DNA of 38,190 nucleotides, taken from positions 1 through 38,190 of the forward strand of contig JAAETV010000102.1 in assembly GCA_024227975.1 (NCBI GenBank), in the 5' to 3' direction. Below, piece after piece: positions 33,140 to 38,190 of this stretch. Numbering within the stretch: the stretch's first letter is position 1; every line of letters begins with the position of its first letter. A program made the translations under genes and the position numbers. The notes below the pieces were generated by a model. It did not search any database. It was not told the origin of the DNA and saw nothing but the letters and a program-made list of their open reading frames with translations. The DNA is from Actinomycetes bacterium. GTDB lineage: Bacteria > Actinomycetota > Acidimicrobiia > Acidimicrobiales > SZUA-35.

Positions 33140-33970
33140 ATGACCTCGATGAGACCACTTCGCCTCCTTCACACCTCAGATGTACACATTGGTGGTGGCT
33201 ACCGAGCGCCAAGCCACGGCGACCATCATGATCACTGTTTGTGCCCCCTCGTCGTCATCGAGCGACTGGTGATTGCTGAGTCGATCGACGCTGTGCTGAT
33301 CGTCGGGGACCTGTTCGACCACCAACGAGTCAGCCCCGATCTGGTATCCGAGGTTCTGGACCGCCTCGGTGCCCTCGGAGTCCCTTGCGTCGTGATCAAC
33401 GGCAACCATGACGTCCACGACGAGGCGTCGATCTATCACCCCCAAACGGTCGGCCAATCCGGTGTCCACTTCTTCGATGACCATGAGGGGAAACAGGTCG
33501 AGCTGTTCGATGGTGCTTTGAACCTATGGGCCAAGGCCATGCCGATCCATGATCGCCAGTTCCGCCCCCTGCAAGACGTCCCACCCCGGCCCCGAGGCGA
33601 CAGTTGGTGGGTGGTGCTAGGCCACGGCCACTACGAGCCCGTCGAACAGGACCACTTCGGCCGCTCGTCCCCCCTGTCACCGGAGGACATCGAGGCCACC
33701 CGGGCCGACTATCTCGCCCTCGGGCATTGGCATGTCCGTACCGATGTCAGCACCGACAGCGTCGTCGCCTGGTACTCGGGTGCCCCCTACGGAGTGGTGA
33801 CATCGGATCAGATGAACGTGATCGACCTCCACCCCGAAACTGGAGTCGAGGTTGGCTCGGTTACGGTCAGCCTTCCCGCTGAAGGGTGTCGACTGGAGAT
33901 TGTCGGGCTCGACGGTCGGCTCGTCGCAGGCCCCGATCTCGACACGCGAATCGAGCCTCTGCTGATCTAG
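33140..33970 (+). CDS. Calcineurin-like metallophosphoesterase, SbcD/Mre11-like
   Basis: A protein of 276 residues (or 273 from the ATG at 33149). It has all five metallophosphoesterase motifs: T-S-D-V-H-I-G, V-G-D-L-F-D-H, N-G-N-H-D-V, G-H-G-H-Y-E and L-G-H-W-H. The L-L-H-T-S-D-V-H-I-G opening and spacing resemble SbcD/Mre11 nucleases, but the C-terminal capping domain is short and no SbcC ATPase gene adjoins it. It could be a stand-alone nuclease or a phosphatase. No ribosome-binding site is visible before 33140. It lies about 100 bases before the Hen1-type methyltransferase on the same strand. Confidence 0.83.
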   Translation: MTSMRPLRLLHTSDVHIGGGYRAPSHGDHHDHCLCPLVVIERLVIAESIDAVLIVGDLFDHQRVSPDLVSEVLDRLGALGVPCVVINGNHDVHDEASIYHPQTVGQSGVHFFDDHEGKQVELFDGALNLWAKAMPIHDRQFRPLQDVPPRPRGDSWWVVLGHGHYEPVEQDHFGRSSPLSPEDIEATRADYLALGHWHVRTDVSTDSVVAWYSGAPYGVVTSDQMNVIDLHPETGVEVGSVTVSLPAEGCRLEIVGLDGRLVAGPDLDTRIEPLLI

Positions 33971-34076
33971 GTGGTCGGACACCCTGTGACATCGTGCCGG
34001 AGGGTGATGGCACTATGCTGGCGACCGAACGAACTCCGTTCGACGGCCAGCTCGTCTGGGAGGGGATGGTTGGGTA

Positions 34077-34781
34077 ATGGACCTCTCTTCAAGGATGAGT
34101 GTCGAGCCAGTGGGCACCCCGAGTGGGCGGTCTGGGCGCGAACGGGTGTCTCGGTCTCCGAGCCTGAACGAGCTCCGGCTCATCGTTGTCTGCGACATTG
34201 TCGTGGCTTCCGGCGCTGCCCGGGTGCTCGATCTCGGATGCGGCGAGGGGAAGATGGTCGGGCTACTAGCCGAGGAACCCCAGATCGAGAAGGTCATCGG
34301 GGTCGACGTCTCCCGCCAGGCATTGGAGGCGGCAGCCCACCGACTCAGCTTCGACGAGCGGAAGGTCCGTGACCGGTCTGGACCCATGATCACCCTCCTC
34401 CACGATGACGTGGCCGGTCATTACTCCGAGCTGAGTGCTGAGCTCACTGACGTCACGGTCGACGCCGCCCTGGCCGTCGAGATCATCGAGCACCTCGATG
34501 GTGACCAGCTGGCCCGGTTCGAGGAGAACTTGTTCGACCATGTCGGCCCCAGCCTGATCGTGGTCACCACCCCCAATCGGGAGTACAACGTGCATCTCGA
34601 CCTTGGGGGGACAGAGGCTCTCCGCCACCGAGATCATCGCTTCGAGTGGACGCGCCATGAGTTCGCAGCCTGGGCCATGGGCTTGGCAAGCTGTTTCGGT
34701 TACGGTTTGAGCTTCACCGGGATCGGCGACCACCGGCCTCGAACCGGGCCTCAGACCCAGGCTGCTATCTTCCGACGCTGA
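34077..34781 (+). CDS. Stand-alone Hen1-type RNA 2'-O-methyltransferase domain
   Basis: A protein of 234 residues corresponding to the C-terminal half of bacterial Hen1, which methylates the 2'-OH of the 3'-terminal ribose in RNA. Visible are P-S-L-N-E-L-R-L just before the fold (28-35), the SAM motif V-L-D-L-G-C-G-E-G-K-M (50-60), G-V-D-V-S, the metal ligands E-I-I-E-H (Glu135, Glu138, His139), T-T-P-N-R-E-Y-N (164-171) and H-R-D-H-R-F-E-W-T-R (184-193) with the fourth ligand His. The first 27 residues are Arg/Ser-rich and unlike the Hen1 N domain, which is missing. A normal Hen1 N domain is found 2.8 kb downstream. The ATG overlaps a preceding TAA (TAATG) of a very short frame. Confidence 0.88.
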   Translation: MDLSSRMSVEPVGTPSGRSGRERVSRSPSLNELRLIVVCDIVVASGAARVLDLGCGEGKMVGLLAEEPQIEKVIGVDVSRQALEAAAHRLSFDERKVRDRSGPMITLLHDDVAGHYSELSAELTDVTVDAALAVEIIEHLDGDQLARFEENLFDHVGPSLIVVTTPNREYNVHLDLGGTEALRHRDHRFEWTRHEFAAWAMGLASCFGYGLSFTGIGDHRPRTGPQTQAAIFRR

Positions 34782-34784
34782 TCG

Positions 34785-35555
34785 TCATAGAGACGAGGTC
34801 ACCAACTCGGCAAACACCTCCTCGGCATCGAGGTTCACCCCTTGACGAACAAACCAGGTACAGACGTTGGTCACGTCACGGTGCAGTAGGTTGAGGCCCT
34901 GTGGGTTGGCGGCGATATCGACGGCCTGAGGGAAGTCGATGAACCAGAGTCGTTCACCCCACCACAACAGGTTGTAGGCCGATAGGTCGCCATGAGCGAT
35001 GCCGGTCGAGGTCATGGTGTGTAAACCGTCGACGAGTTGACGGGCTGCCTCGGCCATGCGATCGGGGTCGAGTCTGGCTGCCGCCAACTGGGGGGCAGCC
35101 TGCTCGTGATCACCGATGTACTCCATGACGAAGCGATCCTCGGAGAATGACACCGGGTGGGGGACGGTGACCGCGGCTTGCCACAGGCGCACCATGATGT
35201 TGTATTCATGATCGGTCCAGCGACTCTGGAGGAGGCGCTTGCCGTGGCCTGACATCCGCTCAACAGCCCGACGATCGCGGGTCTTGCGGAATTGGCGGCC
35301 TTCGCGGTACTGGACGTCGTGGCGGAACGCCGAGGCCCGATCGAATCCGAGAGCTTCGAGCTCTCCCTTGGACTTGACCTGGCGGGGCACGTATCGCTTC
35401 ACAGCCAGGAGGCAGGTGCGGAGATCGGATCCGGTCCGTTCGATCAGATCGACCTGGGCCTCCTTGCCGGACTTGAGGGGTCCGAGATCTATCTCGGACC
35501 AGGGTTCGGCCACGAGCCAGCTAGGGCTCGGGCGATGGTGGGATTGGGTTGACAC
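34785..35555 (-). CDS. RIO-type atypical protein kinase
   Basis: A protein of 256 residues. L-G-P-L-K-S-G-K-E-A-Q-V is the RIO phosphate-binding loop, L-A-V-K-R-Y holds the ATP Lys, a long insert with R-K-T-R-D-R-R-A-V-E-R follows, then H-G-D-L-S-A-Y-N-L-L-W-W (catalytic Asp and metal Asn) and F-I-D-F-P-Q-A-V-D (second metal Asp). This is the RIO1-like group; in eukaryotes and archaea RIO kinases act on small-subunit ribosome maturation, but bacterial roles are unknown. GTG start with GAGGAG four to five bases upstream. A 7-bp hairpin lies 15 bases before the start. Convergent with the Hen1-type methyltransferase, with three bases between stops. Confidence 0.88.
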   Translation of the reverse strand: MSTQSHHRPSPSWLVAEPWSEIDLGPLKSGKEAQVDLIERTGSDLRTCLLAVKRYVPRQVKSKGELEALGFDRASAFRHDVQYREGRQFRKTRDRRAVERMSGHGKRLLQSRWTDHEYNIMVRLWQAAVTVPHPVSFSEDRFVMEYIGDHEQAAPQLAAARLDPDRMAEAARQLVDGLHTMTSTGIAHGDLSAYNLLWWGERLWFIDFPQAVDIAANPQGLNLLHRDVTNVCTWFVRQGVNLDAEEVFAELVTSSL

Positions 35556-35570
35556 AGGGCTCCTCGGGAT

Positions 35571-35590
35571 CGGTTCGAAACAACGAACCG
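35571..35590. promoter_or_regulatory. Perfect 7-6-7 inverted repeat upstream of the RIO kinase
   Basis: CGGTTCG (35571-35577), loop AAACAA, CGAACCG (35584-35590). It sits 16-35 bases upstream of the GTG start, so it is either an operator near the promoter or a hairpin in the 5' leader just ahead of the ribosome-binding site. The stretch 35591-35744 shows nothing I can assign. Confidence 0.45.
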
Positions 35591-35744
35591 GTCACCCGCA
35601 GGAGCGGCGTCAGGCCCTTCGGGAGGCGCGACCGGGTATGAGCAATGCCGTGAACACAGTCATCTGATGCACACCCTCCTTCTCGGTCGAGCTGTTCCGG
35701 AGACGCTAGCCGGCTGGACCGACCCTGTCGCTCGAATTAGCGGA

Positions 35745-35759
35745 GAGTTGGGTCAACTC
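35745..35759. terminator. Short hairpin 35 bases after the anti-sigma gene
   Basis: GAGTTG (35745-35750) and CAACTC (35754-35759) with loop GGT. It lies just past the minus-strand stop at 35794 and could end the sigma/anti-sigma transcript, but the stem is short and no T-tract follows. Confidence 0.25.
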
Positions 35760-35793
35760 AGCCGGCCCAGGTCGCCTGGTCGAGGTCAACAGG

Positions 35794-36864
35794 TCAGTCG
35801 CCGAACCCGGCGCCCAGACCGGCACCGTGTGTTGCTCCGTCGAGGGGGACGGCATCGGTCGGAGCCTCTATGGTCAAGTCAGCTCCCAGGTTGGAGAACG
35901 AGATCACGACCTCGAAGCGAGCTTCACCATTGCCGGCGCCCTCTCCTCGAGGTTCACGGACATCGCCGCTGAGGCTCAGCTGGCGCAGCAGACCATCTTC
36001 GTCGACGAACAGATCGACGGTCACGTCACCTTCGGCGTCGATGTCGGCTGCATCAATCGGTAGCCAACGAGCTTGGTTCAGGGTCTCACCATCGAGATCG
36101 ATCACACTGCGGTAGTGGGTGGTTGCCAAACCGTCGGTGGTGGTCGGGCCGATCTCTTCGGTCTCCAACAGCTCCTCGACCGTGGTCAGGACAGAGCGGG
36201 GGTCGACGAACTCGATCAGGGTCGTGGCCAACCCGGCTGGGGCTTCGATCACATACCACTGGCTTCCGTCGTTGAGATAGATCTTGCCGTCAACCAGCTT
36301 CGTCTCGACTGACGAGGGCAGATCGTCGCCAACGGTCGTCGGCTGATCAGACAGCTCTACCGCGAGGGCCAGATCAGCCCCGCTGAAGGTGGCGGTGACA
36401 TCACCAGCAATCTGTTCGGAGTATGAGCCGTCGGTACCGTCGAGCCAAAAAGTGACAGCAACCTGTCCGCTGTCACTGTTGGCGGTGGCCGCAGCTGCCG
36501 AGTGCACCGCGGCCAGAGCGCGTGGGGTGTTGTCTGGCAGGAAGGTGGCTACACCAGCCACCAGGATCATCACTGCGGCAGCGGCGCCAGCCAGGACGGC
36601 CCAGTGCCGCCGCCGGCCCTGCTGGCGAACCCGCTTGACCTCAGGCAGCTTGGCGAACAACACCTCCGGTTCATGGGTTCCATGGGCCTGGCCGGTACCA
36701 GCGTCGCCGGTGGCCGAGTCGATATCGGCATTGCTGGTATCGGCCATGACGGCGTCCAGCAGGTTCCGGGATGCCTGGTCATCGATCGAAGGCAGGGTGG
36801 CGGGGTCAACAGGGTCGGCGGCCTGGAGTCGATGCATGAGGTCGTCGCGGGGGTTGATGGTCAT
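35794..36864 (-). CDS. Membrane-anchored anti-sigma-like protein with lipoprotein-type outer domain
   Basis: A protein of 356 residues. The first 85 are cytoplasmic (D-D-L-M-H-R-L-Q-A-A-D-P-V, with R-N-L-L-D-A-V-M), then R-R-R-H-W and a membrane span (about 87-108). The outer part (110-356) is beta-rich (V-A-V-T-F-W-L-D-G, K-L-V-D-G-K-I-Y-L-N-D-G, T-H-Y-R-S-V-I-D-L) and recalls LppX/LolA-like lipid-binding domains. Its ATG overlaps the stop of the ECF sigma gene (ATGA), the standard arrangement of a sigma factor and its anti-sigma. No zinc-binding H-x3-C-x2-C (ZAS) motif is visible, so sigma binding is inferred from context. Confidence 0.75.
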   Translation of the reverse strand: MTINPRDDLMHRLQAADPVDPATLPSIDDQASRNLLDAVMADTSNADIDSATGDAGTGQAHGTHEPEVLFAKLPEVKRVRQQGRRRHWAVLAGAAAAVMILVAGVATFLPDNTPRALAAVHSAAAATANSDSGQVAVTFWLDGTDGSYSEQIAGDVTATFSGADLALAVELSDQPTTVGDDLPSSVETKLVDGKIYLNDGSQWYVIEAPAGLATTLIEFVDPRSVLTTVEELLETEEIGPTTTDGLATTHYRSVIDLDGETLNQARWLPIDAADIDAEGDVTVDLFVDEDGLLRQLSLSGDVREPRGEGAGNGEARFEVVISFSNLGADLTIEAPTDAVPLDGATHGAGLGAGFGD

Positions 36865-37448
36865 CTCTGGTCATCCTCTGGTTCAGATTCGGTTTCGGGG
36901 GTCAGTTCGGCTTGGAGCCGTTGACGGGCTCGGTGGAGGCGAAGGCCAACTGCATTGGTGGTACAGCTGAGGACTTGGCCGATCTCGGCGTGGCTCAAGC
37001 CCTCCCAGGCGGCCAACCGGAGTACCTCCTGGTCGTCGGGCGAGAGCTTGATCAGGGCGGACCGAAGTTCTGCCCCATGTCGTTCGGCGGGGTCGGGAAC
37101 TTGGGCTTGTCGGTCGTGGGTTTCGAGCCTGTCAACCAAGCGAAGGCGGCGGTTCTGGGAGCGCTGCTGGTTGCGGATCACATTGGCGGCGATCCCGTAG
37201 AGCCAGGGGAGGGGAGGGCGCTCGGGGTCGATCTCATCTCGCCGACGCCAGGCGGTGGTGAAGGTGTCGCTGACGACATCATCGGCTTCGGCCCAGTTGG
37301 TAGTACGGCGCCGGGCGTATGCAGTGAGGGGGCGCAGGGTCGACTGGAACATGGCCCGGAATCGGGCATGGTCGTCGGCGCTCGGGGCGGCAGGGGTGAT
37401 GATGGTAGGGGAGAGGGGTGTTCCCACATCTGGTTCTTGTCCGGACAC
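36861..37448 (-). CDS. ECF-type RNA polymerase sigma factor
   Basis: A protein of 195 residues with region 2 (F-Q-S-T-L-R-P-L-T-A-Y-A-R-R-R ... W-A-E-A-D-D-V-V-S-D-T-F-T-T-A-W-R-R, P-W-L-Y-G-I-A-A-N-V-I) and region 4 (L-S-P-D-D-Q-E-V-L-R-L-A-A-W-E-G-L-S-H-A-E-I-G-Q-V-L, N-A-V-G-L-R-L-H-R-A-R), and no region 3, as in extracytoplasmic-function sigma factors. It would recruit RNA polymerase to an envelope or stress regulon and be held by the membrane protein that follows. GTG start with GGAG upstream. A candidate autoregulated promoter lies at 37462-37487. Divergent from the Hen1 gene. Confidence 0.93.
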   Translation of the reverse strand: MSGQEPDVGTPLSPTIITPAAPSADDHARFRAMFQSTLRPLTAYARRRTTNWAEADDVVSDTFTTAWRRRDEIDPERPPLPWLYGIAANVIRNQQRSQNRRLRLVDRLETHDRQAQVPDPAERHGAELRSALIKLSPDDQEVLRLAAWEGLSHAEIGQVLSCTTNAVGLRLHRARQRLQAELTPETESEPEDDQR

Positions 37449-37461
37449 AGCTCCAACCTTT

Positions 37462-37487
37462 CACGACCTCGCACCTTTTCGGGTTCG
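37462..37487 (-). promoter_or_regulatory. Candidate ECF-type promoter upstream of the sigma gene
   Basis: On the minus strand CGAACC (37487-37482) is followed after 16 bases by CGTG (37465-37462), close to the general GAAC-N16-17-CGT pattern of ECF promoters. It is positioned 14 bases before the sigma-factor start, consistent with autoregulation. The remaining sequence to 37563 holds no clear plus-strand promoter for the Hen1 gene. Confidence 0.4.
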
Positions 37488-37563
37488 GTTGGCCAAAACC
37501 AGGCACACGGCGGCCCGAAATGTCTCCCCGCCGAGACTCAGCATCGGGTCTACTGGAGCCTCC

Positions 37564-38190
37564 ATGCTGCTGTCTCTGACGTCCATCGTGTCTGGGTCGT
37601 CGAGCTCGTTCGACGCCACCGACCTCGGCTATCTCCTAAACAAGCACCCGAAGCGGGTGCGAACTGTCGACGTCAAGTTCGGTCAGGCCCATGTGTTCTA
37701 TCCCGAGGCCAACCCCCATCGTTGCACGGCGACTTTGCTGGTCGAGGTGGACCCGATCCGGCTCAGCCGTGCCACGAAGGGAGGGTGGGCCCAGAACCTC
37801 GAGCCCTACGTGAATGATCGGCCCTACGCCGCATCGTCACTGCTCAGCGTTGCCCTCGGGCGGATGTTCGGCTCAGCGCTTGCTGGTAGGTGCGAGGCCA
37901 AACCGGAGCTCGTAGATCGGGCCGTCGAGTTGGAGATCGAGCTTCCCGTCGTTGGCGTTCGTGGGGGCGAGGAGATTCTCCGTCGGCTCTTCGAGCCTCT
38001 CGGCTACCGGGTCGAGTGCTCGCCCATCATGCTCGACGAACAGTTCCCGGAGTGGGGCGAGAGCCGCTATCTCACCGTGAAGATGGTGGGGACCCAGACC
38101 GTGAAGGCTGCCCTGGAGCACCTGTTCGTGCTCCTCCCGGTGTTGGACGACCGCAAGCACTATTGGATCGGGGGCGATGAGGTCGACAAG
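37564..38190 (+). CDS. hen1: Hen1 (3'-terminal RNA ribose 2'-O-methyltransferase), N-terminal domain; gene runs off the window
   Basis: An open frame of 209 codons without a stop at the window edge. It matches the N-terminal domain of bacterial Hen1: L-L-S-L-T at the start, D-L-G-Y-L-L-N-K-H-P, F-G-Q-A-H-V-F-Y-P-E-A, C-T-A-T-L-L-V-E-V-D-P, Y-V-N-D-R-P-Y-A-A-S-S-L-L-S-V-A-L-G-R-M-F, E-I-L-R-R-L-F-E-P-L-G-Y, D-E-Q-F-P-E-W-G and D-D-R-K-H-Y-W-I-G-G-D-E. This domain activates or positions the polynucleotide kinase-phosphatase-ligase (Pnkp) that repairs cleaved tRNA; pnkp normally follows hen1. Whether the methyltransferase half follows here cannot be seen. TGGAG just upstream serves as ribosome-binding site. 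Confidence 0.9.
   Translation, partial: MLLSLTSIVSGSSSSFDATDLGYLLNKHPKRVRTVDVKFGQAHVFYPEANPHRCTATLLVEVDPIRLSRATKGGWAQNLEPYVNDRPYAASSLLSVALGRMFGSALAGRCEAKPELVDRAVELEIELPVVGVRGGEEILRRLFEPLGYRVECSPIMLDEQFPEWGESRYLTVKMVGTQTVKAALEHLFVLLPVLDDRKHYWIGGDEVDK

Noticed and set aside
34015..34077. A 20-codon frame ending in TAATG before the Hen1-type methyltransferase
   Set aside because: Too short, with no ribosome-binding site and no recognisable product. It might act as a leader peptide but nothing supports that.
35570..35592. GGTTCGAA-like sequence suggesting a tRNA T-arm
   Set aside because: No acceptor, D-arm or anticodon stem can be built around it. It is better described as a simple inverted repeat.
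36912..37817. A 301-codon plus-strand frame opposite the sigma gene and entering hen1
   Set aside because: It conflicts with clear sigma-factor motifs on the minus strand and with the Hen1 N-domain frame.

Overview
The window reads as a GC-rich, gene-dense chromosomal segment of an actinobacterium. Short intergenic gaps, frequent GTG starts, 4-base ATGA/GTGA gene overlaps, apparently leaderless starts, a PASTA-like Ser/Thr kinase architecture without PASTA repeats, a long-form HisG and a group 3b [NiFe] hydrogenase all fit. An Acidimicrobiia-type lineage is my guess, not a demonstration. There are no rRNA, tRNA, IS elements, CRISPR arrays or phage genes that I can support.

Layout. 1-2666: end of a cupin protein, then a copper-efflux pair (P1B ATPase plus CopZ-like chaperone) behind a MerR-type operator/promoter. 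2806-5620: a DoxX-like membrane protein and, on the other strand, an SDR and a thiolase. 5715-7665: a decayed S8 peptidase / metallo-beta-lactamase-fold pair carrying frameshifts and deletions. 7770-13689: M20 peptidase, lipoprotein, a divergent NmrA-like/AraC pair with an operator-like inverted repeat between them, a remnant RHH antitoxin, a 52-residue membrane peptide and a cyclopropane-fatty-acid-synthase-like enzyme. 13853-18309: a four-gene acetoin/2-oxoacid dehydrogenase operon (E1 alpha, E1 beta, AcoX-like, E2 with two subunit-binding domains; no E3 in the window). 18437-24372: SDR, receptor-type Ser/Thr kinase, MerR regulator and two adjacent class III CoA-transferases. 24448-24673: Nudix remnant.

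24681-29720 (minus strand) is a tightly coupled group 3b hydrogenase operon: FeS beta subunit, a free cyclic-nucleotide-binding domain protein, FAD/NAD(P) gamma subunit, small subunit, large subunit, and the maturation endopeptidase whose start codon overlaps the stop of its own substrate gene. Electrons would pass from H2 at the Ni site through the small-subunit clusters to beta/gamma and NAD(P).

29797-38190: OmpA/BON envelope protein, small membrane protein, hisG, an SbcD-like metallophosphoesterase, a stand-alone Hen1-type RNA methyltransferase domain, a RIO-type kinase, an ECF sigma/membrane anti-sigma pair and, running off the window, a gene beginning with the N-terminal domain of bacterial Hen1. 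Two Hen1-related pieces within 3 kb, in the order catalytic piece then N-terminal piece, are the most unusual feature. Next in interest are the decayed S8/MBL locus and the uncommon domain arrangements in the dehydrogenase and hydrogenase operons.
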